64,000 nucleotides of DNA, from contig NZ_FPEI01000005.1 in NCBI RefSeq assembly GCF_900117415.1, forward strand, positions 186,001 through 250,000, in the 5' to 3' direction. A model generated the notes under the pieces. That model had not been told where the DNA came from, made no database searches, and saw nothing but the letters and a program-made list of their open reading frames with translations. Origin of the DNA: Hyphomicrobium sp. CS1BSMeth3 (GTDB taxonomy: Bacteria; Pseudomonadota; Alphaproteobacteria; Rhizobiales; Hyphomicrobiaceae). The position numbers were made by a program, and so were the translations under genes. Shown here piece by piece: positions 1 through 10,300 of this stretch. How positions within the stretch are numbered: the first letter of the stretch is position 1; the number at the start of each line of letters is the position of its first letter.

Positions 1-1307
1 TTTTTAGACTGCGCCGCGAGCTTGGCGAGGATCGCTTTCCGCGTGACGCACGTGCCTATCTCGATGAGTGGGCTTCCGACAAGCAAGGGTGGTTGCGCAA
101 GCGCTACGTCGCCGGCAGTGACGAAGCGCAATTCGATATCACGCCGGCTGCGGAAGCCGCACTGACGTGGTTGTCAAGCCTAGGCACGCGCACATTCATC
201 AGCACCGAGTCCCGTCTGCGAACCGTTTTTGATCTCTTGCGCGACCTGATCACTGACACCGAGCCGGATCGCGAGGCCCGCACGGCAGGCTTGCGGCGCC
301 GACGAGCAGAGATCGACGCCGAAATCGCTCGTCTGGCGGCCGGCCATGTGCCGGTGCTGGACGATGCGTCCGTTCGCGATCGTTTCCATCTGATCGTCGA
401 GACAGCTCAGAGTCTGCTGTCCGACTTCCGTGCCGTAGAGCACAACTTCCGCACCCTCGATCGAGATGCTCGCATCAAGATCTCGGCCTGGGAGGGAAGC
501 AAGGGCGAGCTTCTCGAGCGCATTCTCGGGGACCGGGACGCCATTGCGGACAGTGATCAGGGGCGCAGCTTCCGGGCATTCTACGATCTGCTGATGTCGA
601 CAGACCGGCAGGATGAGCTTACGCAGCTTCTTGAGCGCATGTTGGCGCTCGATCCGGTCAGGGTTTTGAAGCCAGACCGGCGCATCAAGCGGGTGCATTT
701 CGACTGGCTGACAGCGGCGGAAGCCACACAGCGGACAGTTGCCAAGCTCTCCAGTGAGCTGCGCCGCTACCTTGATGACAAGACTTGGCTCGAGAACCGC
801 CGCATCATCCGGCTTTTACGCGATATCGAGGCCCGCGCGGTTGAGATCAGCGATTGCCCTCCAGCCGGAGATTTCATGGAGATCGACGACGTGGCTCCGG
901 AGATTGTATTGCCAATGGACCGGCCTCTGTTTTCGCCGCCGCTCAAGCCGGATCTTGATGACAGTATTCCGGCCGCAGATGCTGACATCTCGGCGGACGC
1001 TCTTTTCGATCTGGTCCATGTCGACAAGAGCCGGCTTCAGGCGCAGATCTGGCGCTCGCTGCAGCGGCGTGACCAGGTCTCGCTCTCGGACATAGTTGCC
1101 GAGCATCCGCTGGAGCTTGGACTGTCCGAGCTTGTCGCCTACCTGTCGATCGCTTCGGAGGATCCCAACAGCATCATCGACGACCAATCGAAGACCCACA
1201 TCGACTGGGTCGACGACGAAGGAACGGCGCGGCGCGCGACCATGCCGCGTGTCATATTCGTAAGAGCCGGCGAGGTCAGATCCGACGAGCATGAGGTGCG
1301 CGGATGA
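1..1307 (+). CDS. jetA: Wadjet protein JetA (DUF3375), 5' end outside window
   Basis: The frame is open from the window edge (codons start at base 3) and reads FRLRRELGEDRF before the first internal start-like codon at 93, so the true start lies upstream. About 435 residues are visible; the family is usually near 480-500. The acidic, helical sequence matches the DUF3375 kleisin-type subunit of Wadjet, which bridges the SMC-like JetC heads in a complex that extrudes and cleaves small circular DNA. The stop overlaps the jetB start (ATGA), showing translational coupling. Identification rests on sequence character plus the diagnostic JetB-JetC-JetD order downstream. Confidence 0.9.
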   Translation, partial: FRLRRELGEDRFPRDARAYLDEWASDKQGWLRKRYVAGSDEAQFDITPAAEAALTWLSSLGTRTFISTESRLRTVFDLLRDLITDTEPDREARTAGLRRRRAEIDAEIARLAAGHVPVLDDASVRDRFHLIVETAQSLLSDFRAVEHNFRTLDRDARIKISAWEGSKGELLERILGDRDAIADSDQGRSFRAFYDLLMSTDRQDELTQLLERMLALDPVRVLKPDRRIKRVHFDWLTAAEATQRTVAKLSSELRRYLDDKTWLENRRIIRLLRDIEARAVEISDCPPAGDFMEIDDVAPEIVLPMDRPLFSPPLKPDLDDSIPAADADISADALFDLVHVDKSRLQAQIWRSLQRRDQVSLSDIVAEHPLELGLSELVAYLSIASEDPNSIIDDQSKTHIDWVDDEGTARRATMPRVIFVRAGEVRSDEHEVRG

Positions 1308-1918
1308 GCGATAGCGACGCAAAGGGCGCGCGGGATGCGTTGCCGATCGTGCTGATTGCACTGATGAGAGGCGTGGTCGAGCGTGAGGCGTCGCCAGCCG
1401 TGTGGCAGGCCCTAATGCAATCCACCTCGAGGATCCGCGACCATGTTGCCGTCATCGGGCTAGAGCTCGTGCTCGATGAGGCCGAGGGCTTTGGGTATCT
1501 TCGGCAGCGCCCCGAGGTTGAGGGCGAGGATCCCCTTCCGCGTCTCGTGCCACGCCGGCAGCTCAGCTACTCGGTGAGCCTGCTGCTGGCACTCCTGCGC
1601 CGTCGCCTCGCGGAGACGGACGCCAGCAACGGCGACACCCAGCTCGTTCTGACGCGCGATGAGATCCACGATCTCGTTCGCCATTTCTCGCGACAGACGA
1701 GCAATGAGGCGAAACAGGCCGACAAGCTCGATCGGGATATCGACAGGATCGTCGAGCTCGGTTTTTTGCGTGCGATCAAACGCGGCGGGGACACGTTCGA
1801 GATTCGCCGTGTGCTGGCGGCTTTCGTCAATGCCCAATGGCTGAGCGAGTTTGACCAGAGGCTGGTCGCCTACGCCGCTCACGCCAGATCGAAGCAGGAA
1901 ATGGCGGAGGACGCATGA
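1304..1918 (+). CDS. jetB: Wadjet protein JetB (DUF4194)
   Basis: A 204-residue protein of the DUF4194 type, the MukE-like winged-helix (KITE) subunit of the Wadjet condensin. It binds the JetA kleisin and helps control the JetC ATPase. The RHFSRQTSNEAKQADKLDRD stretch, followed by a basic winged-helix-like segment (FLRAIKRGGDTFEIRRVLAAF), is characteristic. Length is normal for the family. Its ATG overlaps the jetA stop by 4 bases, and its own stop overlaps the jetC ATG in the same way, so jetA-B-C should be made in fixed ratio. Confidence 0.92.
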   Translation: MSDSDAKGARDALPIVLIALMRGVVEREASPAVWQALMQSTSRIRDHVAVIGLELVLDEAEGFGYLRQRPEVEGEDPLPRLVPRRQLSYSVSLLLALLRRRLAETDASNGDTQLVLTRDEIHDLVRHFSRQTSNEAKQADKLDRDIDRIVELGFLRAIKRGGDTFEIRRVLAAFVNAQWLSEFDQRLVAYAAHARSKQEMAEDA

Positions 1919-4900
1919 ACGAGCTGGATGACTTGTTGGCGCCCGAACCGCCGGCCGACATCGGCCCGAGCGGGGAGACGGCACGGCAGCAACAGCCGTT
2001 GGCGCATCCGGGAGTGCGTTTGATGTCCATCGAGGTCTTAAATTGGGGCACTTTCCATAAGCACGTATGGCGGCTCGATCTCATGGGCGGCAACGGGCTC
2101 CTCACCGGCCAGAATGGCGCCGGCAAATCGACGCTGGTTGATGCGATCACGACGTTGCTCGTACCGGCACACCGGATCAACTACAACAAGGCTGGTCAGG
2201 CTGATCGCGACGAGCGTGATCTGCGCTCGTATGTGCTCGGCACATATAAGAGCGAGCGCGCCGTGACTGGCGGCGCCAAGCCGGTCTCATTGCGCACGAC
2301 CGGCTCGACCTATGCCGTTATTCTCGGGCGGTTTCACAACGCGGGCTTCGATGAGACGACGACCCTTGCCCAAGTGTTCTGGTTCAGGGAGCAGCACGGA
2401 CAGCCGGCGCGCTTCTATGTGGTCGCAGAGGGTGCGCTTTCGATTCAGGAGCACTTCAGCGGGTTCGGCCGGGATATCGGCGCGCTCAGGAAGCGTTTGC
2501 GGAAACAGCCGGGCACCGAAGTCTACGAGAGCTACCCATCCTATGGCGCCGACTTTCGCCGTCGCTTCGGCATTGCTGGAGAGCAGGCGATCGATCTGTT
2601 CCTGCAGACCGTCTCGATGAAGACGGTCGGCGACCTTACCGGCTTCGTGCGCAGTCACATGCTGGAGCCGTTTCCGGTCGAAGTCCGCATCAAGGATATG
2701 ATTCGCCATTTCGATGATTTGACGCGCGCGCACGGCGAGGTCGTGAAGGCGCGTGATCAGATCGAGCAGCTCACGCCCATCGTCGCCGATTGCGATCGGC
2801 ATGCCGAGATCGCGCAGCACGTTGCACGGATGACCGACGCCCGGCACGCGCTGAAGGCCTATATGGCGGCGGATTTGTGCGCCCTGATCGACGAGCGCGT
2901 TGCATCGCTCGATAGTGATCTGGCGCGTCTGGCGCAGCGCATTGCGGGCCTTCGCGTCAAGGAAGGCGAGAACGAGCAGGCGCGGCTAGCATTGGAACGC
3001 GACATCAATGCCAATGGTGGGGAACGCCTCGGCCAGATCGAGCTTGAGATCAGGCAGAAGATGGTCACCCGCGATGACCGCAGGCGTCGCGCAAACGCGT
3101 ACGGTGAGCTTGCTGCAACGTGCGGCATCGTCGTTCCAAAGTCGCCGGAACAGTTCGCCGATAGTCTCGCAGATGCCCGCAGGCAGCTTCTGGCCATACG
3201 GGAGGAGGAGAGCGAGCTGCAAAACCGCCGTGTCGAGCAAGGCATGGCACTGAAGAGCGAGCGCGAGCTTCACGACAAGCACATCGCCGAGATCGCTTCA
3301 CTCAAGCAACGGCGCTCCAATTTGCCGGCGCCGATGATCGCGCTGCGCGAACGGCTGTGCCAGGAGGTCGGCGTCGCGACGGACACCATGCCTTTCGCCG
3401 GTGAGCTGATCGAGGTGCGCAAGGAGGCGGCCGACTGGGAGGGTACCGCCGAGCGATTGCTGCACAGCTTCGCCATGACGTTGCTGGTTCCGGAGCGGCT
3501 CTACGATACGGTCGCCGCCTGGGTGGACCGCACGCACATCGCCGCGCGGCTCGTATACTTTCGTGTCCTGGAGGATGTGCCGGCTCAACGAGCACGGCGA
3601 GATCCCAAGGCACTGTCAGAGAAGCTGCGGCTCAAGGATGATACGCCGCTCTATCTTTGGCTGCAGCGCGAGATCGACCGCCGCTTCAACCACATCTGCT
3701 GCAACAGCATCGAGGAGTTTCGCCGGGAGCCGACGGCCGTCACACGCAGTGGGCAAATCAAGACGGGCGGGTACCGGCACGAGAAAGATGATCGTCATCG
3801 CATTGATGATCGCACGCGTTATGTCCTCGGATGGTCGAACACGGCGAAAATCGCGGCGCTCGAAGCCAAGGTAAACGTCATGCAATCAGCGATCCAAGCC
3901 CTTGCGGACGAGGTCGCGGGCGTGTTGATCAGGATCAGGGCGCTGACGGATCAGAGCGGGCAATTTGAGAAGCTCAGCGCCTACGAGAGCTTCTCCGATA
4001 TCGACTGGACTTCGGTCGCGCTCGATATCGACGCTCTCGAAGAGGATCGGCGTGCCTTGACCGAAGGATCGGACATTCTTAAGGCGCTCCGTGCCCGCCA
4101 GCAGGATGCCGCAGATGAAAGTCGCGATCTCAGATCGAAGCTTGAAACCGCGACGAATGAGGAGGCCAGGCTCTCGGAGCGGCGTGACGAGCTGCAGCGA
4201 CGGCGCGCCGCGGCCGAGGCAGACATTTCGAATGTGTCCGACGAGCAGCTGGCGCAAGCTCGTCCCACGCTCGATCCGTTGCGCGCCGAGGTCCTTGGCC
4301 AGCAGAAGCTCACCATAGAGAACTGCAATAGCCGGGAAAGCGATGTCCGCAAGGCGCTTCAGGACCGCATCGATACGCGGCAGGCGAGCTTACGTGCGCT
4401 TGGAGAGCGCCTGGTGCGGACCATGCGCGATTATGGCAATCGGTATCAGGAAGAGACGCGCGACGTCGATGCGTCGGTGGATGCTGCGGACGAATACCGC
4501 AGGATGCTGACATCATTGCGTGAGGAAGGCTTGCCTCATTTTGAGGCGCGGTTCAAGGCGCTGCTCAACGAGAATGCGATACGTGAGGTCGCCGGCTTTC
4601 AGTCCAAGCTGAGGGAGGAGGAGCGCACAATCCGCGACCGGATCGAGACGATCAACGCCTCGCTGTGCGACATTGACTATCACGACGGCACCTATATCTC
4701 CGTCGAGCCGACGTCTACCCTTGATGCGGAGATCCGTGAGTTCCAGCAGGACTTGCGAAAGTGCACGGAGAACACTCTGACGGGCAGTGAGGACAACGCA
4801 TACGCCGAAGCAAAATTTCTGGAGGTGAAGCGCGTCATTGAGCGGTTCCGCGGGCGTGACACGCTGACGGAGCTCGATCAAAGATGGACCCGGAAGGTCA

Positions 4901-5358
4901 CGGACGTTCGCAACTGGTTTGAGTTTTCGGCATCTGAGCGTTGGCGTAGCGATAACAGTGAGCGGGAGCACTACTCCGACTCAGGCGGCAAGTCAGGCGG
5001 CCAGAAGGAGAAGCTTGCCTACACGATCCTGGCGGCGAGCCTTGCCTACCAGTTCGGTCTCGACAAGGGCGCCGAGCGGTCACGCGCGTTCCATTTCGTC
5101 ATGATCGACGAGGCGTTTGGCCGGGGTTCCGATGAGGCCGCCGAGTTTGGCCTCACTCTGTTTCAGAAGATGGGCTTGCAGCTGCTAATTGCGACGCCTC
5201 TACAGAAAATCCATGTCATCGAGCCGCATGTGGCGGCGGTCGGTTTCGTGCACAACGAGGACGGCAAGCACTCGTTACTGCGTAACATGACGATCGAGGA
5301 GTATCGCGAGGAGAAGAAGAGCAGGGCTGCGTCTGCCAAACACGCCTCCTCAGCGTGA
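1915..5358 (+). CDS. jetC: Wadjet SMC-like ATPase JetC
   Basis: A 1147-residue MukB/SbcC-like ATPase, the motor of Wadjet DNA-loop extrusion. The Walker A motif GQNGAGKS lies at residues 65-72. A long heptad-rich coiled coil with a hinge-like centre follows (about 290-950). The ABC signature region SGGKSGGQ is near 1023-1030 and the Walker B VMIDEAF near 1062-1068. Both nucleotide-binding halves appear intact, so the protein is probably functional. It overlaps jetB by 4 bases and is followed 7 bases later by jetD. Known Wadjet complexes recognise plasmid-sized closed circles by extruding them completely before JetD cuts. Confidence 0.95.
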   Translation: MNELDDLLAPEPPADIGPSGETARQQQPLAHPGVRLMSIEVLNWGTFHKHVWRLDLMGGNGLLTGQNGAGKSTLVDAITTLLVPAHRINYNKAGQADRDERDLRSYVLGTYKSERAVTGGAKPVSLRTTGSTYAVILGRFHNAGFDETTTLAQVFWFREQHGQPARFYVVAEGALSIQEHFSGFGRDIGALRKRLRKQPGTEVYESYPSYGADFRRRFGIAGEQAIDLFLQTVSMKTVGDLTGFVRSHMLEPFPVEVRIKDMIRHFDDLTRAHGEVVKARDQIEQLTPIVADCDRHAEIAQHVARMTDARHALKAYMAADLCALIDERVASLDSDLARLAQRIAGLRVKEGENEQARLALERDINANGGERLGQIELEIRQKMVTRDDRRRRANAYGELAATCGIVVPKSPEQFADSLADARRQLLAIREEESELQNRRVEQGMALKSERELHDKHIAEIASLKQRRSNLPAPMIALRERLCQEVGVATDTMPFAGELIEVRKEAADWEGTAERLLHSFAMTLLVPERLYDTVAAWVDRTHIAARLVYFRVLEDVPAQRARRDPKALSEKLRLKDDTPLYLWLQREIDRRFNHICCNSIEEFRREPTAVTRSGQIKTGGYRHEKDDRHRIDDRTRYVLGWSNTAKIAALEAKVNVMQSAIQALADEVAGVLIRIRALTDQSGQFEKLSAYESFSDIDWTSVALDIDALEEDRRALTEGSDILKALRARQQDAADESRDLRSKLETATNEEARLSERRDELQRRRAAAEADISNVSDEQLAQARPTLDPLRAEVLGQQKLTIENCNSRESDVRKALQDRIDTRQASLRALGERLVRTMRDYGNRYQEETRDVDASVDAADEYRRMLTSLREEGLPHFEARFKALLNENAIREVAGFQSKLREEERTIRDRIETINASLCDIDYHDGTYISVEPTSTLDAEIREFQQDLRKCTENTLTGSEDNAYAEAKFLEVKRVIERFRGRDTLTELDQRWTRKVTDVRNWFEFSASERWRSDNSEREHYSDSGGKSGGQKEKLAYTILAASLAYQFGLDKGAERSRAFHFVMIDEAFGRGSDEAAEFGLTLFQKMGLQLLIATPLQKIHVIEPHVAAVGFVHNEDGKHSLLRNMTIEEYREEKKSRAASAKHASSA

Positions 5359-5365
5359 CGGCGCT

Positions 5366-6619
5366 ATGACGACCTGGACCACACCGGCAGATATTCGCGC
5401 AGAGGTTGAGCGCTTATGGAGCCGCGGACTACTGTTGGGATGCATCCTGCAGGATCTTGCGGGGCCAAGTGCCGTATTCTCTTCCGCGCCTCCAGACGAT
5501 GCCTCGATACGTGTTTCACCACCCGTTGTTTTTCCTTACCGGTTGCGACTGCGTGCTCCCCTGGCCAGCGAACTCGGGTCGAGCTTCGAGGCGGTCCGTG
5601 ACTGGATCAAATCACTCGATGTGGCGTCGAGGACCGCGACTGGATCAGGCTTCGATATCCGGTGGCAGGACATCAACACCCGCGAACTGGGCCGCAATCG
5701 ATTGCCGTCTCATCTGATCCTGCCGTCGCTCGATGACGCCCTGGCCATCGTCGAACGGCGTGTGGACGTCGACCGCTTTGCGGAGCTCGCAAAAACCACG
5801 CTCGCCCGTTTTCCGATGCTTTTTGGGTGGATCGCGCGCAAGCCGCTGACGCTCCTGGCGCACGATGCAGAGTGGGCACGGATCCTCGATGTGGTCGCCT
5901 GGTTCGTCGCCCATCCGAGAGCTGGGCTTTACGTACGGCAGATCGATGTCCCCGGCGTTGACACCAAGTTCATCGAGGGACGCAAAGCCCTTCTCGGCGA
6001 GCTACTCGATATCGTTCTGCCGAACAATGCCATCGAGCGGTCGGCCACTGGTGCTCATCAGTTCGAGCTGCGCTATGGGCTGGCGGCTAAACCTGCACTC
6101 ATCCGGTTCCGCCTAATTGATCCCAATTTGGCGATTGCCGGTCTTACGGATGTGTCCGTGCCAGTATCTGAATTCGCGAGCTCAGACATCGCCGTGCGCC
6201 GCGTCTTTATCGTCGAGAACGAGGTGACGGCGCTCGCCTTTCCCGAGGTCCCGGAAAGCCTCGTCATCTTCGGCGGAGGCTACGGGGTGGAGCGGCTTGC
6301 GGCGGCCCGATGGCTCGGCTCGCGGAGCGTGACCTATTGGGGCGACATCGACACCCACGGCTTTGCCATCCTCGACCGCTTGCGCGCACTCGTTCCGCAG
6401 GCCCGATCGCTGCTGATGGATCGAGAGACTTTGTTGGCGTATCGCGCGCTGTGGACGTTCGAGAGTGCGTCGCATCACGCCGACCTACGCCACCTCGATA
6501 GCAGCGAGCGTGCCACTTACGACGACATCCGGCTCAATCGCTTCGGGATTGGCGTTCGACTGGAGCAGGAGCGCATTCCATATGGTCGAATCTGCTCTGC
6601 CCTCAGCCAGTATCGATAA
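5366..6619 (+). CDS. jetD: Wadjet Toprim nuclease JetD (DUF3322/DUF2220)
   Basis: A 417-residue protein with an N-terminal DUF3322-like region and a C-terminal DUF2220 Toprim fold. The predicted metal ligands are present: glutamates in VENE (284/286) and the GDIDTHG motif with Asp327 and Asp329. JetD is the subunit that cleaves circular DNA in Wadjet. The ATG starts 7 bases after the jetC stop. Length is normal for the family. With jetABC upstream this completes a type I Wadjet operon. No terminator is obvious after it; the next 160 bases carry palindromic sites. Confidence 0.94.
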   Translation: MTTWTTPADIRAEVERLWSRGLLLGCILQDLAGPSAVFSSAPPDDASIRVSPPVVFPYRLRLRAPLASELGSSFEAVRDWIKSLDVASRTATGSGFDIRWQDINTRELGRNRLPSHLILPSLDDALAIVERRVDVDRFAELAKTTLARFPMLFGWIARKPLTLLAHDAEWARILDVVAWFVAHPRAGLYVRQIDVPGVDTKFIEGRKALLGELLDIVLPNNAIERSATGAHQFELRYGLAAKPALIRFRLIDPNLAIAGLTDVSVPVSEFASSDIAVRRVFIVENEVTALAFPEVPESLVIFGGGYGVERLAAARWLGSRSVTYWGDIDTHGFAILDRLRALVPQARSLLMDRETLLAYRALWTFESASHHADLRHLDSSERATYDDIRLNRFGIGVRLEQERIPYGRICSALSQYR

Positions 6620-6660
6620 TCCGTGATCGATTGCATTTCTCTAAACGACGCAGGCCATAT

Positions 6661-6675
6661 CGTTACTGCGTAACG
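6661..6675. repeat. palindrome copy 1, CGTTAC-N3-GTAACG
   Basis: CGTTACTGCGTAACG is an inverted repeat of two 6-base arms around TGC, 41 bases after the jetD stop. It is the reverse complement of the copies at 6767-6781 and 6967-6981, so the same 15-mer occurs three times in about 330 bases. It looks like a binding site for a dimeric DNA-binding protein, probably the small protein encoded just downstream (inference). Confidence 0.75.
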
Positions 6676-6766
6676 AGCCCATCCGACGATGCACAGCTGC
6701 TTGATCGGTCCCTGCTATGGAACGTCGGTCGGACCCTTGCTAGCGCACTCGGCCGAGAGTAACTAT

Positions 6767-6781
6767 CGTTACGCAGTAACG
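6767..6781. promoter_or_regulatory. palindrome copy 2, candidate operator of the small gene downstream
   Basis: CGTTACGCAGTAACG ends 14 bases before the ATG at 6796 and covers the alternative GTG start at 6781. Binding here would block transcription or translation of the downstream gene, as expected for autoregulation by a small ribbon-helix-helix-like protein. The site is seen directly; its role is inferred. Confidence 0.6.
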
Positions 6782-6795
6782 TGACGGGTAGATAT

Positions 6796-7083
6796 ATGCG
6801 TTCGAAGGCGAACAAAGGTAGGCGACGTGCGAGAGCGGCAAGCGGAGCAGAGCGACAGGCCGCGTACCGGCGAAGACACCTCGACGAGATTGACACGCTC
6901 GACAGTGCGCGCTTGAACATGATCGTCTCGACCGCGACCAAGCGTGCGCTGGAGCGGTTAGCGTTGCGTTACGCAGTAACGCAACGCGAGATGCTGCAGA
7001 GGATCGTCGAGGAGGCGGAGCGGACAGCCACCGGCGATCTCTCGAGTTCCGAACTGCGCCGTTACTATGGGGCGACAGGTTGA
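6796..7083 (+). CDS. small basic DNA-binding-like protein (possible ribbon-helix-helix)
   Basis: About 95 residues from the ATG at 6796; a GTG at 6781 would add five. The N-terminus is very basic (KANKGRRRARAASGAERQAAYRRRH). Then comes a segment shaped like strand-helix-helix (LNMIVSTATKRALERLALRY, then AVTQREMLQRIVEEAE), resembling small regulators of plasmids and integrative elements. I do not recognise a named family. The ATG is preferred because the GTG lies inside a palindrome. A third palindrome copy sits in the coding sequence under RYAVTQR. The gene may autoregulate, or may belong to a lost mobile element. It is separate from the Wadjet operon, 176 bases downstream. Confidence 0.6.
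   Translation: MRSKANKGRRRARAASGAERQAAYRRRHLDEIDTLDSARLNMIVSTATKRALERLALRYAVTQREMLQRIVEEAERTATGDLSSSELRRYYGATG
6961..6987. repeat. palindrome copy 3, extended, inside the small gene
   Basis: The 15-base core at 6967-6981 is identical to copy 2, and here it extends to a perfect 12-base inverted repeat around GCA (6961-6987). It lies within the coding sequence, where the same bases encode LRYAVTQR. An extended palindrome inside a gene is constrained by both protein and DNA function, which suggests a bound site rather than chance. Confidence 0.7.
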
Positions 7084-7397
7084 GAGCTTGCTGTACTCGC
7101 TCTCGCACATTCCCGCTGCTGTATCGCTTAATGGCAGTGGTGCCTGGCACCGACTGCAAAGTGCGTGTGCGGTCCGACCGAAGGTAGGCTTTAGATCGTC
7201 GCGGAGACGGCCTGCCATCGAACCCATGCAGAGAACGGGGTCATCGTCGTCCTAGCGGCATCCGGTCATAGAGTTCGAACCATCTTGGGGCTTGAGTCTG
7301 ACAAGCGACGCTGCGTAGATGCCTCCGCTAGATTTGGCCGCAACGGCTAGATAGCTAAGCTACGCGTTAACAAATATGCACAGCTGCTCATTCCAGC
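7084..7397. other. intergenic stretch without recognised gene
   Basis: I see no convincing coding sequence on either strand. A short perfect hairpin GGTGCC-T-GGCACC is at 7140-7152. It has no T-run, so it is not a clear terminator. The region separates the rightward small gene from the end of the leftward nuclease-helicase gene. Confidence 0.5.
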
Positions 7398-10300
7398 CTA
7401 CGAACCCCTTGCTGGCAAAGCGCTGAAGCCCTCTGGATCGATAATTTTTGCCATCTCGAGGTACCGGCAGAAGGCATTGGCCAGCTGGATCTGCCGTGGA
7501 GTCTTGCATTCCACTTCGAACACCGCTGGTGAGCTCACCAATACCGGGACGCACTTGGCCCGGGACGTCGCGACGTTGAAGCGGTTGAGACTGTACAGGA
7601 ACTCCATGCCGCGTGGTGCATCCGTATGGCTCGATGTGGCTGTTGAGTAGATTGCGATCGCGGCCTGCTGACCCTGGAACTTGTCGACCGTGCCGACATG
7701 AGCGCCGGGCAGCCGCTGTTGGATCTCGAACACCTGCGCATTGTAGGGCGTAATGATGATGATGTCGGCAAGCGTTAGCGGCCGTTCCTTCCCGTCTTTG
7801 TCGATCCAGGTCGGTGCATCCGCAAGCACGTGATCGACCAGCAACTTGACGGCGTCGGCCTCTTCAGGCGAGCAATTCTGGTTCCCTGCATGAACAACCG
7901 GTAGATAGAAAAGCCCGGTACCGGTGAGCGGTGCGCCGCCTTTGACGCACATCTTCTTGAGCTCCTCGCGCGACCTGAGCTTGCCCTCATAGAATAGCTC
8001 GGATGTGAATGCGCAGATGTCCGGGTGCAGCCGCCAGGTCTCTGCCAGGAACAGACCTTTGTCCTCCGGAATGGTCTGCAATCCGCCGAGCAGATGATTG
8101 AGCGCCGAGACATCCGTTCCTTCCGGATGGCTGCCCTGCATGGGCTGATCGAGTTGCTGAGGATCGCCGATCAGGACAACAGTCTTCGCGCACGGCGACA
8201 CTGCTAGCACATTGGCCAGCGACATCTGCGCTGCCTCATCAACGAACAGCACGTCCAGGGTATCGGCGGCATCCGGCCTTGACCAAACCCACGCTGTCGC
8301 GCCACCCACCTGCACCGCTCCGCCCAATGCGCCCAGCAAGTTCTCGTTCTTCTTGGGGAAAGAGAGCTTGTGTTGCGGTTCTTCAGACTCGGCTGCCTTG
8401 TGCGCACATTGCAGCGCGACCTTGCGCTCGTCTGAGATCTTGATCGTCTCATCGATGAGATTGCGAATGACCTTGTGACTGTTCGCGGTGATGCCAACGG
8501 TCTGACCGCGCCGCACACACTCGACAATCATGTTGGCGCCAACATAGGTTTTGCCCGCACCGGGCGGTCCCTGGATCGGCAGAATGCCACCATCGAGATG
8601 CGCACATAGCCGCAAGGCCGCATCGAGTGGCGTCTCGCCGTCCATCTTCAATGCTTCCCCGCCGACACGCGGCGCCGCCTTGAGGAGCAGATCGCGGGCC
8701 GCTTGGTATGGCCCGCTCCCAGTCAACCCGTGCTGCACGACGTATTCGCCGATGCGCACCAGGGACTCGGCCATCACCTTGGTATCGACCACATCATGGG
8801 CATACACGGCACCGGCGTGCGTGGCTGCAGTGTCCTGGCGCTTCTTGATGTCGATAGTGCGGTCTTCGAACGAGATGGCTTCGACAGAGCCGTACTTGTT
8901 GCCGCCTGTTTGGTGTAGTGGCTCTCCGCCGCGCAGATCCTTCTCTTGCGCCAAGAAACCGTAACGGTGGATCGGCGCTTTGGCGGTTCCGCCAACAGCG
9001 CCGATGAAGGTTAGGCCGGAAAGCCCGGACTTCTCATCGAAGAGATCATCCTGCGAGAGGGATCCGAGCCGGAAGTACTCCCACCACACCGCCTTCTGCT
9101 CCCGCCGATGCCAATCGAGAATATGCGCCAGCAGCCATTTGCCGCTCTGCTCTTGGCTCTGCTCGCTGCTATCGGCCGGAATATCGGCTGTGAGCGCGGT
9201 TACGAGCTTCTCGACTTTGAGCAGCCAATCAGTGATTTTCTCGTTCGGTGCACCGTCCCCTGGCGCGGGACGAGGAATGTCGGAGCCTGCGGCCAGCTGC
9301 TTGGCCCGTAGCTCCTCGAGCCAGTTTCGCAGCGCCAGTGCCGATCGGCAGTCCTCGCCGTTGTAGGCGAGCACGACCGCCTTCGTCTCCTCGGTGATGG
9401 CCGGCGCGTCTCCAAGCTCTAGATGCGCTTGCAGTCGTGCGAGCGCAGCGTTCGCATCCGCAAGCGGGGTTTGCCTCTCGAACCCGAAGAAGCATTCTAG
9501 CTGCTTGATAGAATAGCTCTCTACGCTCGCCCGCAACGCATGCCGCACGACCTGATAGAGGTCCACGAACAGCCCAGCCCGCAACATGCGGTCGATCTCT
9601 TCCTCGCGCGTGGCATAGCGGCCCATGACCCGTTTGAGCGCGCCAGGCTCGTACGGCGCGTAGTGATAGACGTGAAGATGGGGATGACGCTGCCATCGCT
9701 TTATCACGAAATCGACGAGGCGCTCGAACGCCTGCTTCTCGTCGGTGCGCGTCAGCGCCCAGTCATGATGGTGAAGAAGCTGACCTCCCTCCACGGTCAC
9801 GTAGCCGAAAAGGTACTCAAGACCATGCTCGCCGACAAAGGGATCGCCTTCCAGATCAAGAAAGATGTCGCCGGCTGAAGGCTCCGGCAGGCGCGTCAAG
9901 CCAAAACGCGGCTCGATAGCCATTAGCTCGAACGCCCTCGTACCGCTCTTGCGCGCCTCCACCTGGATGCGGGCCTGCTCGCGCACGCGTGTATAGGCCT
10001 GGGCCGAGCCGCGGTCTGGCTTCCAGGGCCACGGAAGTGGAACTGACGCCAGCTTTTCCGCCGTATCGGTACCACGCGCCTTCAGCTCGTTGATCTGCAG
10101 CTTGCTGATGCCGGCCACGAGACAGAGGTGATCGTCATCTCGGCGCCGCTTGTCACACGTCTCCCACCACCGACAGATATCGCAATGTTCCTTTGGATCT
10201 GGATAGTTTACGACGGACGACTGCTCCCGCAGGGAGGCCTCGAGCCCTCGCTGCACACGCCGAAAGTAGGCGGCGTAGTCCGTGTAGCGGTAGTGGAACG

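Noticed and set aside
7147-7160. Sigma-54-like TGGCAC element downstream of the small gene
   Set aside because: The -12 GC is not at the right spacing, and no sigma-54 activator is nearby.
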